From contig JADZDJ010000224.1 in assembly GCA_020851115.1 (NCBI GenBank), forward strand, positions 1-64,000: a DNA stretch of 64,000 nucleotides, read 5' to 3'. The position numbers and the translations under genes are program-made. Source of the stretch: Pirellulales bacterium. GTDB taxonomy: Bacteria > Planctomycetota > Planctomycetia > Pirellulales > JADZDJ01. Each line of letters opens with the position of its first letter. The stretch's first letter is position 1. Below the pieces are notes generated by a model, which saw only the letters and a list, made by a program, of their open reading frames with translations, searched no databases and had not been told where the DNA came from. Positions 17,604 to 26,915 of this stretch are shown here, piece after piece.

Positions 17604-18998
17604 ATGAGAGTAAAGTGGTGCGTCTTTGTCATGCTGATTGGGTTAGTGCCCAGTCTTGGCACGGCCCAACAAGCAGGGCCGCCTAATGCGACACAGCCCA
17701 GTCAAGGCAACTTTCAAATCGCTCCAGAGGGGGCAGTTGCTCCGTTGCCGCCTGCCGGTCGACCTGAGCAAGTTCCTGAGCCTCTCGGAGAACCAGGGCT
17801 ATCAGGCATGACCTTGGCCCAATTGGAGGAAATGGCAGCACGATGCAATCCCACCTTGGTCCAGGCTGCAGCCCGTGTGCAAGCGGCACGCGGCCAATCT
17901 CTTCAAGTGGGATTGTATCCCAATCCTGTAGCCGGATATCAGGGGAGTGAAATCGGCAACGAGGGACGTGCGGGACAACAGGGCGGATTCATAGGCCAGG
18001 AAGTTGTCACTGCGGGAAAACTCCAACTCAATCGGGCCGTTGCCAGTCAGGAGATTCGACAGGCTGAATACGTCTGGGGAGCGCAGCGGTTTCGCGTGCT
18101 CACCGACGTGCGGCGAGGCTTTTATGAGGTGCTTGTTGCCCAGCAATCGATGGAACTCAGCGAGCAGTTGGTCCGCCTTGGTGAGCAAGGAGTTAAAGCT
18201 ACCGAGGAATTGATGAAGGCCAAGGAAGTGGCCCGCGTCGATGTCCTGCAAGCGCGGATCGAAGCCGATGCGGCCAAAATCCTCTTGGAAAAAGCAAAAA
18301 ACCGGCATACGGCTGCTTGGCGCGGCCTAACGGCCGTCGTCGGCAATCCTGCACTGCAACCCGTGCCGCTTACCGGCAATTTGCAGGAAGGGATGGTTCA
18401 ACTCGGCTGGGAGGAAACGTTGAACCGGTTACTTGCCGAAAGCCCTCAGCTTGCCGCCGCTCGGGCTGGATACGCTCGTGCCCAAGCAGTCGTAAACCGG
18501 GAATGCGCCGGGCGATATCCCAATGTCGGCTTGCAGGCGGGTGTGCAATACGACAATGCAACTCAGGATACGTTTGCCAGCGTTCAAGTCGGCGTACCGA
18601 TTCCGATTTACAACCGCAATCAGGGAAACATTTATAAGGCGCAGTCGGAACTAACAGCGGCCCAACGTGAGGTGGAGCGGGTGCGACTTGCATTGCAACA
18701 GCGGTTAGCGTCGGTGTTTGAACAGTATTCAACCGCCCGTCAACTGGTTGAAAAGTACCACAGCGACATGTTGCCGAATGCCCAGGAATCGCTGAAATTG
18801 GTTAGTGCAGGTTACCGGCAGGGGGAGTTTAACTACCTTATGATGCTTACAGCCCAGCGGACCTATTTCCAAACGAACATCGCTTACCTGGATGCCTTAC
18901 GCGATCTCCGCGTCGCGGGAGTAGCGATTGAAGGGAATCTGTTGGGGGACAGCCTTCAAGCAGTGGAAGGCGTAGAGCGAAGCCCCGAACAAAAATAA
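17604..18998 (+). CDS. Outer-membrane efflux factor (TolC/CusC-like)
   Basis: The protein has 464 residues from the ATG at 17604, which has AAAGGAGAG upstream. A signal peptide ends near GTAQQ. A Pro/Gln-rich linker and two outer-membrane-efflux repeats (about 110-290 and 310-500 in the longer frame) give the alpha-helical tunnel, with long Ala/Glu/Gln coiled segments such as QAAARVQAARGQSLQ. It would form the outer-membrane channel for one or both RND pumps downstream. It is the first gene of the metal island and the only outer-membrane factor in it. No acylated Cys is evident. Confidence 0.9.
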   Translation: MRVKWCVFVMLIGLVPSLGTAQQAGPPNATQPSQGNFQIAPEGAVAPLPPAGRPEQVPEPLGEPGLSGMTLAQLEEMAARCNPTLVQAAARVQAARGQSLQVGLYPNPVAGYQGSEIGNEGRAGQQGGFIGQEVVTAGKLQLNRAVASQEIRQAEYVWGAQRFRVLTDVRRGFYEVLVAQQSMELSEQLVRLGEQGVKATEELMKAKEVARVDVLQARIEADAAKILLEKAKNRHTAAWRGLTAVVGNPALQPVPLTGNLQEGMVQLGWEETLNRLLAESPQLAAARAGYARAQAVVNRECAGRYPNVGLQAGVQYDNATQDTFASVQVGVPIPIYNRNQGNIYKAQSELTAAQREVERVRLALQQRLASVFEQYSTARQLVEKYHSDMLPNAQESLKLVSAGYRQGEFNYLMMLTAQRTYFQTNIAYLDALRDLRVAGVAIEGNLLGDSLQAVEGVERSPEQK

Positions 18999-19152
18999 GT
19001 TTACCTGCGTAGAGATGAATAAGGCACAGTATAAGAAGCCATTAGAAACTGGCCAAATAGACAAAATGCCCCGCCAAAAGGTGGGATTGCCCCATTTGAG
19101 TAAAGATATTAGGATTGTAGCGTCGATTCTAGAGAGGTAAACGAGGAAGTTT

Positions 19153-19548
19153 ATGGTCGGTATTTTTCGCATACTTATCGCAGTGGTGTTCACGGCTCAC
19201 ATGACGGCGGGCTGTTGTTTGCACCATGCGCATGCTGACAGTGCGAAGAATTGTCCGCCAACGACTCACGAAAATGCGCCTCATAGTCAATGCCCCGATA
19301 GCCACGAAAGCGGAGCGGGTCATTCGCAAAAAGGTTCGCAGGATTGCCAAGGCAGTAAATGTTCCGTCGTTTCCGCAAGCCCATCAGTCGGGTATTCGAT
19401 TGGTCAGCCCGTCAAGGTATTCGTTACGACGTTACTTGATGATTCGTGCTGCCTGACCGGCATTTCTTTCAATCAACACTCCTTCAGCACGGGTCGGCTT
19501 CTACTGCCCGTTCATCTCCATCTTGCCAATCAAGTTCTACTAATTTGA
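19153..19548 (+). CDS. Small secreted Cys/His-rich protein
   Basis: The 131-residue protein has an N-terminal signal or anchor segment, then CCLHHAHAD and a His/Cys/Ser-rich middle (about residues 22-75). It ends in a hydrophobic LPVHLHLANQVLLI. GAGGAAG precedes the ATG. It lies between the outer-membrane factor and the first adaptor, as a comparable protein (29200) lies before the second adaptor. Periplasmic metal capture or hand-over is inferred. I recognise no named family. Confidence 0.75.
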   Translation: MVGIFRILIAVVFTAHMTAGCCLHHAHADSAKNCPPTTHENAPHSQCPDSHESGAGHSQKGSQDCQGSKCSVVSASPSVGYSIGQPVKVFVTTLLDDSCCLTGISFNQHSFSTGRLLLPVHLHLANQVLLI

Positions 19549-19888
19549 TTGCATTTTCTTGTTAAATCGGCTGGTGTTTGATGCTGCGCGTTGCTCGGCA
19601 AAAATAGTTTGCCCACTGGCATACCGTAGGCGTTTTGTCCGTGTACTTACGCGGTTGACCGCCCGACGCCCAAAGAAATAACGCAGCAGTTTTAGCCCCA
19701 GCGCATGCATGGCAGCTAGGTTTCAAAAAGGTTTGAAACAGCAGCCAAAATATCTGTCCTAATGCTTCCAAGCCACAAAGTGACGCTTTCGGAGCAGAAA
19801 ATATACCAATCCCGTAGTTTCCCTAACAGGGGCACGATTTCCAAGAGACATTTCGCACATATCTGCCACATGCAGGAAAGGAAAAATT
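19549..19888. other. Gene-free gap in the metal operon
   Basis: These 340 bp hold no credible gene. AGGAAAGG at about 19874-19881 is the ribosome site of the next gene. The gap is long enough for an internal promoter, but I cannot identify one convincingly. Confidence 0.5.
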
Positions 19889-21442
19889 ATGAAAACTCAA
19901 TTCCTTCAGCGGCTATTACCGCAGAAGCGGCGATGGTGGCTTCTGGCGGCTCTGTTAGCCACAGTGGCCGGACTGGTGATCGCTTTCTTTTGCTCCCCAC
20001 AGATTAGACAACAAGTGGCGGCAGCCTTTGGCACACCGAAGCCAGCCCCATCGGCGTGTGATGGCCACGACCATGCCAATGAGGCTCCTGACGCCCATGC
20101 GGGGGAAAAGCCCGATGCACACGCTGGAGAAGCACCCGATGCGCACGCGGGAGAAGCACCCGATGCGCACGCGGGAGAAGCCCCAGACGCACACGCCGGG
20201 GAAGCCCCTGACGCACATGCAGGGGAGGCATCCAACGATCATAAGCACGATGAAGCCGCTGCCGTCAAGCTTAGCACGGCGGCACAAGAAAACGTCGGGC
20301 TGCGACTGGCAACCGTAGAATTAAAGCCGTTCGAGCGCACCATGACGGTTCCGGCGATGGTCGTCGAACGCCCCGGACGCTCCAGCATCCAAGTTGCCGC
20401 GCCTTTGACGGGCGTGGTCACGCGAGTTTGGCCGCTCCAGGGCGAGACTGTAACACCCGGCCAACCGCTGTTCGACCTCCGACTGACCCACGAAGAGGTT
20501 GTCGAAGCACAGGCAGAGTTCCTCAAGACTGCGGAAGAACTGGATGTAGTGCAACGGGAAATCGACCGATTGGAGAAGGTTGCCGCCGACGGAGTGGTAT
20601 CGGGCAAGACCCTCTTGGAACGCAAGTACGAGCAGCAGAAGTTGCAAGCCGCGCAACGCTCGCAACGTCAACGACTTTTGTTGCATGGCCTCTCCGCAAA
20701 ACAGGTGGATGACATCCTCACGAAGCGCACACTGTTAAGCGAGTTGACGATTTCCGTTCCCGAACAGTCGAGTGAAGCTGCAAAAGATACCTCCGCGAGT
20801 GTGCTTCAAGTCCAGGAATTGAAGGTCGAGAACGGCCAGCACATCAAGGCGGGCGATCCGTTATGCGTTCTCGCCGATCATTCCGAGTTGTTCATTCAGG
20901 GAAAGGCGTTCGAGCAGGATGCTCCCGTGCTCAATAAAGCCACCGATAACCAATGGCGACTCGCCGCCGTCATCGACAACAATGGTCATGGGCGTCAGAC
21001 TGTGGCGGATTTGCGACTGCTTTACGTTGCCAACAAAATCGAGCCTGACTCCCGCGCCTTTTTGTTCTACGTGCAACTGCCAAACAAGTTGATCCGCAAC
21101 CAAGAAACCGATGGACACCGTTTCTCCGCTTGGAAATTTAAGCCAGGCCAGCGGGTGGAACTTTTAGTTCCCGTGGAACGATGGTCTGACCGAATCGTGC
21201 TACCCGTAAATGCCGTGGTGCAAGATGGGCCGGAATCCTATGTGTTCGAGAAAAATGATGGCCATTTCGACCGCCGTGCCGTGCGCGTTGAATACCGCGA
21301 TGAATACTCGGTCGTTCTTGCCAACGACGGGACGCTCACACCCGGCAAGCAAGTCATAGTTTCCGGTTCCTATCAGGTCCACTTAGCCATGAAGAACAAA
21401 TCTGGTGGCGCACCCGACCCACACGCGGGCCACAATCACTAA
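19889..21442 (+). CDS. RND efflux adaptor (CusB/CzcB-like) with DAHAGE repeats
   Basis: The 517-residue membrane-fusion protein links an inner-membrane RND pump to the outer-membrane channel. One N-terminal transmembrane helix (about 17-35) is followed by six copies of an eight-residue unit (PDAHAGE type, about 66-113) and more His (SNDHKHDE). The barrel-sandwich, alpha-hairpin and beta-barrel domains follow from about 130 to 500. It ends in GGAPDPHAGHNH, a further His cluster. His-rich tails on such adaptors are thought to bind metal for the pump. The pump gene begins 53 bp downstream. Confidence 0.92.
   Translation: MKTQFLQRLLPQKRRWWLLAALLATVAGLVIAFFCSPQIRQQVAAAFGTPKPAPSACDGHDHANEAPDAHAGEKPDAHAGEAPDAHAGEAPDAHAGEAPDAHAGEAPDAHAGEASNDHKHDEAAAVKLSTAAQENVGLRLATVELKPFERTMTVPAMVVERPGRSSIQVAAPLTGVVTRVWPLQGETVTPGQPLFDLRLTHEEVVEAQAEFLKTAEELDVVQREIDRLEKVAADGVVSGKTLLERKYEQQKLQAAQRSQRQRLLLHGLSAKQVDDILTKRTLLSELTISVPEQSSEAAKDTSASVLQVQELKVENGQHIKAGDPLCVLADHSELFIQGKAFEQDAPVLNKATDNQWRLAAVIDNNGHGRQTVADLRLLYVANKIEPDSRAFLFYVQLPNKLIRNQETDGHRFSAWKFKPGQRVELLVPVERWSDRIVLPVNAVVQDGPESYVFEKNDGHFDRRAVRVEYRDEYSVVLANDGTLTPGKQVIVSGSYQVHLAMKNKSGGAPDPHAGHNH
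20084..20227 (+). repeat. Six 24-bp coding repeats
   Basis: Six in-frame 24-bp units each encode [AK]PDAHAGE inside the adaptor gene. Units differ mostly at third codon positions (GCC/GCA/GCG), so selection on the peptide is likely. The central two are nearly identical. Copy number may vary between strains. Confidence 0.9.
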
Positions 21443-21495
21443 TCGGGCAGCGGATATGCAAAATAATTCATGTTAAGTAAGGAAAAACCAACGCC

Positions 21496-24400
21496 ATGTT
21501 GAATGCCATTATCCGTTTTGCGCTGCAACATCGGTTGCTCGTCATCGCCGCCGCATTGTTCGTTCTCGGTTATGGCGGCTGGCAACTGTATCAACTGCCA
21601 ATCGATGTATTTCCCGATCTAAACCGCCCGCGCGTAACGGTGATGACCGAAGTGCCGGGCATGGCCCCCGAGGAAGTCGAGGCCCTGATTACCTTTCCGT
21701 TGGAAGCGGCACTTAACGGTGCCACCGGAGTCCAAGCAGTCCGCAGCTCCTCCGGCATTGGCCTCTCCGTCGTCAATGTGGAGTTCAATTGGGGCACCGA
21801 CATCTACATTGACCGGCAAATTGTTGCGGAGAAACTCTCCCTGGTCGCCGACCGTATGCCTGAGGGCGTAAAGCCCCAATTGGCTCCGATTTCCTCGATC
21901 ATGGGGCAAATTATGATTGTCGGAATGTGGAGCGAAGGGAATAAAACCAGCCCTTTGGAAATGCGAACCCTTGCGGATTGGGTGGTTCGGCAGCGGCTCT
22001 TGACCATTCCCGGCGTGTCGCAGGTTTTGCCGATGGGCGGGGGCCGCAAGCAATTTCAAGTGCTCGTCAATCCCGATTCGATGCTTTCCTTCGGCGTCAA
22101 CTTGCATGAGATTGAGTCGGCCCTCGAAAAAAGCAACAGCAATGTCACCGGCGGCTATCTCGACGGCCAAGGCCCCAACGAATTCCTGGTCCGCTCATTG
22201 GGTCGAATTCAATCGGTAGAGGATTTGAGTAAACTCGTGGTAAAGATTCGCAGAGGACTACCGGTTCTCTTGTCGCAGGTGGCAAAAGTAATCGAGGGGC
22301 CGGAGGTCAAGCGGGGTGATAGTTCCGCGTTCGTTCGACAAGACAATGGCGATTTCGCGGGCGGTCCGTCCGTAATTTTGACGGTCAACAAGCAGCCGGG
22401 GACCGACACTCGGCAATTGACCGAACACGTTACGAAAGCCTTGGAGGAACTGAAGGCTTCGCTTCCGCCTGACGTCCGCATCGCCCCCGAGTTATATCAG
22501 CAGAAAAGGTTTATCGACCTTGCAATCCACAACGTCATTGAGGCGTTGCGCGACGGCGGTATCCTGGTCGCCATTATTCTGTTTGTATTTCTGCTCAACT
22601 TTCGCACAACGTTCATCACGCTCACCGCCATCCCGCTATCCATTGTGGTTACGGGACTGGTGTTCAAATGGTTCGACATGTCGATCAACACCATGACGCT
22701 GGGTGGTTTGGCCGTAGCCATCGGCGAATTGGTGGACGACGCCATCGTGGACGTGGAGAACATCTACCGCCGTTTGCGAGAAAATCGGCTCAGTGCCAGT
22801 CCCAAGTCGCCGTTACTGGTGGTTTTTCAAGCAAGTGCGGAGATTCGCAACTCCATCGTCTTCAGCACGCTGATTATTGTGCTGGTGTTCATTCCGCTGT
22901 TTGCCCTAAGCGGAATGGAAGGACGATTGTTCACGCCCTTGGGAATCGCCTATATCGTCTCGATCCTTGCTTCGCTGGTGGTTTCCCTAACCGTAACGCC
23001 GGTGTTGTCCTACTGGCTTTTGCCCAATTCCCGCGTTACGCACCGTGAGAAAGAGAGTTTCGTACTCCGGGGACTAAAATGGCTAGCGGCCAAGGTTATC
23101 GGTCTCAGCCTGCGAATGCCAAAGCCGGTTTTGGTCGCCGCCGTGGCGGCGGTCGTTTTGAGCGGAATAGCGATGTTGCGTATGCAAAGCGATTTCATGC
23201 CGCCTTTCGACGAGGGCGTTGCCCAATTGAACGTGCTCTTGCCTCCGGGGACTTCTCTTCAACGATCCAAAGAAGTCGCCACGATGGTCGAACGACGGTT
23301 GCAGAAAATCCAAGGCGTCGAAGGATTCGTCGTCCGCACGGGACGTGCCGAACTCGACGAGCATATCATCGGCGTCAACATGAGCGAGGTCATCATTAGT
23401 TTCGATCCTAAGAGCGGGCGAAGCCGCGAGGTGGTGCTCGACGACATCCGTGAGGCAATGGCTGACATTCCCGGCATCGTTACCAGCGTTGAGCAACCGC
23501 TTGCCCACCTGATTTCAGCGATGCTTTCCGGCGTTCAGGCGCAAGTCGCCATAAAGCTATACGGGGATGACCTGGATGTATTGCGGGCCAAACTCAAGGA
23601 AATGCAGCAGATCGTTGCCGGAGTGCCAGGTGTGAAGGACTTGATGCCGGAACCCCAAATTCAAATTCCCCAACTTCGGATTGAATTGGACCGCGACCAG
23701 CTTGCCCGCTACGGCTTGACCCCAGGCGACGTGAATGAGTTCATCGAAACGGCCATGCACGGCAGGGTTATCTCCGAAGTGCTTCAGGGACAACGGACTT
23801 TCGATCTTTTTGTGCGGCTCGATGAACGATACCGCGAAAACCTCGATGCCCTAAATCGAATGTCGCTTGATCTGCCCGAGGGAGGAACGACACCTCTGTC
23901 GTCGGTCGCCAAGATTTACCCGGCGGGCGGTCCTAACACAATCAATCGGGAACAAGTCCGGCGGCGGATCGTCTTGCAGTGCAACACGGCGGGCCGAGGT
24001 TTGGTCGATGTAGTCCAAGACATCAAGGCGCGACTTAAACCGGTCGAAGCATCGCTGCCGACCGGCTACTTCATCGAGTACGGTGGGCAGTTTCAGAGCC
24101 AACAATCGGCTTCGCGGATGATCGCCGTTCTGTTTTGCCTGTCACTTGCCGGGATGTTTCTGGTACTGTTCACGATGTTCCGTTCGGTTAATTTCGCGCT
24201 CCAAGTGATGGCCGCGCTGCCTATGGCCTTCATCGGCGCGGTAGCGGCGATCATTTTAACCGGCCAAACGCTTACCATTGCCAGTATGGTCGGATTCATT
24301 TCCTTGTGTGGTATTGCTACGCGAAATGGCATCCTCTTGTTGGATCACTACCTGCATTTAGTGAAATACGAGGGAGAAACATGGTCCCGACAAATGATGA

Positions 24401-24786
24401 TTCGGGCAGGGCAGGAGCGGTTAGCCCCCGTGCTTATGACCGCCCTAACGGCAGGTATTGGCTTGGTTCCCTTGGCGATGGCCGCCGGTCAGCCGGGCAA
24501 GGAAATCCTTTACCCGGTGGCCACGGTCATTATCGGCGGGCTAATCAGCAGTACGCTCCTCGAATTCTTTGTGCGACCGGCACTATTCTGGACTATCGGG
24601 CGGAAGGCGGGACAGCACATTGTCGAAGAGCACCATGCTGAAATCGAATTGAAGGAAGCCGAAATGCATCGGCCAATGAAAAGCCCTGAATTACCGAGTC
24701 CATCTGACGTAATTTCAGATCGTGAAAAGATTCGGGAGTTGTCTCGTGACTCCGTAGCAGGCGATGGCAGTCCTGCCCGTGAATGA
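21496..24786 (+). CDS. Heavy-metal RND efflux pump (CusA/CzcA type)
   Basis: The 1096-residue inner-membrane antiporter exports metal ions from the periplasm using the proton gradient. It has twelve transmembrane helices in two halves with two large periplasmic loops. TM4 carries AIGELVDDAIVDVENI, which provides the proton-relay acids. The pattern is nearer to CusA (AIG-x2-VD-x-AIV) than to the DFG type of CzcA, so monovalent copper or silver is a tentative guess. DFMPPFDEG starts the second half. The C-terminal tail (residues about 1035-1096) is charged and longer than usual. It works with the adaptor at 19889. Confidence 0.92.
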   Translation: MLNAIIRFALQHRLLVIAAALFVLGYGGWQLYQLPIDVFPDLNRPRVTVMTEVPGMAPEEVEALITFPLEAALNGATGVQAVRSSSGIGLSVVNVEFNWGTDIYIDRQIVAEKLSLVADRMPEGVKPQLAPISSIMGQIMIVGMWSEGNKTSPLEMRTLADWVVRQRLLTIPGVSQVLPMGGGRKQFQVLVNPDSMLSFGVNLHEIESALEKSNSNVTGGYLDGQGPNEFLVRSLGRIQSVEDLSKLVVKIRRGLPVLLSQVAKVIEGPEVKRGDSSAFVRQDNGDFAGGPSVILTVNKQPGTDTRQLTEHVTKALEELKASLPPDVRIAPELYQQKRFIDLAIHNVIEALRDGGILVAIILFVFLLNFRTTFITLTAIPLSIVVTGLVFKWFDMSINTMTLGGLAVAIGELVDDAIVDVENIYRRLRENRLSASPKSPLLVVFQASAEIRNSIVFSTLIIVLVFIPLFALSGMEGRLFTPLGIAYIVSILASLVVSLTVTPVLSYWLLPNSRVTHREKESFVLRGLKWLAAKVIGLSLRMPKPVLVAAVAAVVLSGIAMLRMQSDFMPPFDEGVAQLNVLLPPGTSLQRSKEVATMVERRLQKIQGVEGFVVRTGRAELDEHIIGVNMSEVIISFDPKSGRSREVVLDDIREAMADIPGIVTSVEQPLAHLISAMLSGVQAQVAIKLYGDDLDVLRAKLKEMQQIVAGVPGVKDLMPEPQIQIPQLRIELDRDQLARYGLTPGDVNEFIETAMHGRVISEVLQGQRTFDLFVRLDERYRENLDALNRMSLDLPEGGTTPLSSVAKIYPAGGPNTINREQVRRRIVLQCNTAGRGLVDVVQDIKARLKPVEASLPTGYFIEYGGQFQSQQSASRMIAVLFCLSLAGMFLVLFTMFRSVNFALQVMAALPMAFIGAVAAIILTGQTLTIASMVGFISLCGIATRNGILLLDHYLHLVKYEGETWSRQMMIRAGQERLAPVLMTALTAGIGLVPLAMAAGQPGKEILYPVATVIIGGLISSTLLEFFVRPALFWTIGRKAGQHIVEEHHAEIELKEAEMHRPMKSPELPSPSDVISDREKIRELSRDSVAGDGSPARE

Positions 24787-24864
24787 GCGGTTCACGATCT
24801 TTCCCGTGAAGCAACAAGGAATATGATTAGCGAAATACACAACAAACACTGATAGAGGAACCAA

Positions 24865-24924
24865 GATGCCTAGAGCGAAGAGGCTGTGTTGTTACCCAGT
24901 GCAGACTCACAGCCTCGCGGCATC
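24865..24924 (+). other. Hairpin between pump gene and small membrane protein gene
   Basis: GAGGCTGTG (24880-24888) pairs with CACAGCCTC (24908-24916), and GATGCC (24865-24870) with GGCATC (24919-24924). There is no T-run. It ends 9 bp before the next ATG and so may influence its translation or stabilise the upstream mRNA end. Confidence 0.5.
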
Positions 24925-24933
24925 CTCTAAACA

Positions 24934-25194
24934 ATGAGTAATCGAATTGAACGAAACCGTGGCAAGTACGGGCGCAAACAAAAGCAAGTCGGCCGAAAAG
25001 TGCGTTGGAAAGCCTTGTTAATTTATGGACCGCTGATTGCATTGTTGCTGGGATTCGCCTTCGGACCCTTTGTCATAGAGCAGTACATGTATCCATGCCT
25101 GTGGAACGGCGTGATATTAGTGCTGGGAGTAATCTTTGGTGTAGTAATTCTCAGGTCGAAATTATGTCCCAAAACCAAGCGGGAGTCACGCTAA
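24934..25194 (+). CDS. Small membrane protein, unknown
   Basis: The protein has 86 residues. A basic N-terminus (about 25 residues, many Lys/Arg) is followed by two hydrophobic helices (about 27-48 and 55-75) and a basic tail. No family is recognised and the Shine-Dalgarno is weak, so the call rests on composition and on its place in the operon. Confidence 0.55.
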   Translation: MSNRIERNRGKYGRKQKQVGRKVRWKALLIYGPLIALLLGFAFGPFVIEQYMYPCLWNGVILVLGVIFGVVILRSKLCPKTKRESR

Positions 25195-25293
25195 TCGTTC
25201 GGGATCGCTTACCGGATTCAATAAACGTGGCGAGTATTTTAGGCTTTCACCACAACAACACAAACTCAGACGTTGTCCACTAAAGGATTGTTT

Positions 25294-26478
25294 ATGATGC
25301 CAACTAAACATTCTCAGCGCAGGACGGGCGGATTTGTTGTGATTATCATTTCTGCATGTTTCAACTTAATGTCATCGCCAGTTTCCGGCAGCCCCATAAT
25401 TGAGCCAGCCTCCCAAACAACACCGCTTCTCGCTCCTGAGCCTGCCCGGCAATCAAGGAGTAATGCTGAAAACCATGCGGTGGACATGATAAGTCGTTTT
25501 GATGTTTATGAAAAACGCATCAGTCGTTACTTAGACATTGATGCTTTTACGGACGAGCGAGATGCGAGAGGCGAGTACGTCAATCTGCTTGCTCGTGTCT
25601 TTGGAGATGGTGATTGGCATACCGTCACCCAACGATTGTACCACGAGAGTATTGGTCGCGTCTGTCGGCTCACGTCGAAACAGCAGTCTTTGATCGTAAA
25701 GGCGCGCAAATCATGGAAGGAGGGAACTCGGCTAAGAGGTTCCCACAAATATCTGAGCGCTCTGGCTTCGTTTGAAGACGCATCCCGTATTTACCGGGAA
25801 CTCCTGGGAGATAACGACGTGTGGACGATTGCCGCACGTGTGGAAACTGCACAAATGCAACAAATGAGTCATAAGTTCAAGGAGGCCAAGGCTACGCTGG
25901 AAAATGTTGTGCCCCAGATCAAAGCGTTATATGGCGAAGATGATCCGTGTTATGCGGAAATGCTGCAAAGTCTTGGAGTTGTGAATTTCAATCTTGCTTC
26001 CTACGATCAGTCTGAAATCCAATTCCGTACATCTCTTAAAATCCAGCAAATTACCAATGGCGTCGAATCGTATCAGGCTTCCATCGGCCATTACCACCTC
26101 GCCTACATGTATAACCAGCGACGGCAGTTTCTGGAAGCGGAATCCGAAGCAAAAAGCGCCTCCCGAATTGTCGCCCGGATGCTCCCGGACAAGTACATGG
26201 AAAATATTTTGGCATTGTGGCAACTTGGCCGGAGCCGGTTGGGCCAAGAGAAACATGCCGAGGCCGCCTCGGACTTGGCCCGTGCAATCCAACTGATCGA
26301 TGCTTATGGCATTTCACCTCCCGATTCGTTTTACATGGAGATTTTGGACGCTTATGCGACGGCGCTCCAGAAGCTAAATCGTGATGAAGAGGCGGCAAAG
26401 TATCGATCACGAGCCGACGCATTGCGAGCGAAGCAGCAAAAGAACCAAGACCATAAAAAGGAGAAAGATGCCAAATAA
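25294..26478 (+). CDS. Exported tetratricopeptide-repeat protein
   Basis: The 394-residue protein starts at the ATG at 25294 (AAGGA upstream). An N-terminal hydrophobic segment (about 12-30) looks like a signal peptide. From about 140 on, helical pairs of TPR type occur, for example LASFEDASRIYRELLGDND, AKATLENVVPQIKALYGED and AEAASDLARAIQLIDAYG, similar to TPR_12 (kinesin-light-chain type). The C-terminus is Lys-rich. TPRs mediate protein contacts, and a role beside metal efflux is unknown. Confidence 0.8.
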   Translation: MMPTKHSQRRTGGFVVIIISACFNLMSSPVSGSPIIEPASQTTPLLAPEPARQSRSNAENHAVDMISRFDVYEKRISRYLDIDAFTDERDARGEYVNLLARVFGDGDWHTVTQRLYHESIGRVCRLTSKQQSLIVKARKSWKEGTRLRGSHKYLSALASFEDASRIYRELLGDNDVWTIAARVETAQMQQMSHKFKEAKATLENVVPQIKALYGEDDPCYAEMLQSLGVVNFNLASYDQSEIQFRTSLKIQQITNGVESYQASIGHYHLAYMYNQRRQFLEAESEAKSASRIVARMLPDKYMENILALWQLGRSRLGQEKHAEAASDLARAIQLIDAYGISPPDSFYMEILDAYATALQKLNRDEEAAKYRSRADALRAKQQKNQDHKKEKDAK

Positions 26479-26574
26479 GTTGCAGGAACTTTGATCGCAC
26501 GATCATATCGCTGAGTTTTTAGACCGAGGCAGCGCAAGCGTTGCCGTAACCTTTTGTTTCAGAAAGGAAACAGA

Positions 26575-26790
26575 ATGATTCGTACTATTGTCCGATTTAC
26601 TAGCGCCGCTTTTGTCATTGCAGCCCTCGTTGCCTTGCCCGGCTGCGGTGGTTCCCAAGCCCCGGCAAGCAAGCCTGCCACGGAAGCAGGTCACTCCGAA
26701 GGCGACGGACACGACCACAGCAAAGACAAAGCCGTTCATTCCGAAGGCGATGGCCACGACCACAGCAAGGAGGAAGCAAAGGATAAATAG
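26575..26790 (+). CDS. Small His/Asp-rich lipoprotein
   Basis: The 71-residue protein starts at the ATG at 26575 (AAAGGAAAC upstream). The signal peptide ends in a lipobox, LPGC. The mature part carries two copies of HSEGDGHDHSK, a likely metal-binding sequence, and a Lys/Glu-rich end. It would be a periplasm-facing metal buffer. It lies directly before the P-type ATPase gene. Confidence 0.75.
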   Translation: MIRTIVRFTSAAFVIAALVALPGCGGSQAPASKPATEAGHSEGDGHDHSKDKAVHSEGDGHDHSKEEAKDK

Positions 26791-26915
26791 GCCATTTTGT
26801 CCCCAGCACACCGGTAGTCTCACGGGGTTTCGACGCTTGCGGCTCTCTAGCGACGCGACCCCTGAGACTCCGTTCAGATGCAAGTATTTATTCCAAACTC
26901 GACATTACGTAATCA

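Noticed and set aside
19562-19771. 69-codon - strand frame in the gap of the metal operon
   Set aside because: Opposite to the operon, no ribosome site, no family, and the sequence looks random.
20084-20227. CRISPR-like array
   Set aside because: The 24-bp units are contiguous, in frame, without spacers, and encode a peptide repeat.
19906-20287. - strand frames with repeated ASPAC or GFSRV units
   Set aside because: They are the antisense of the DAHAGE repeats.
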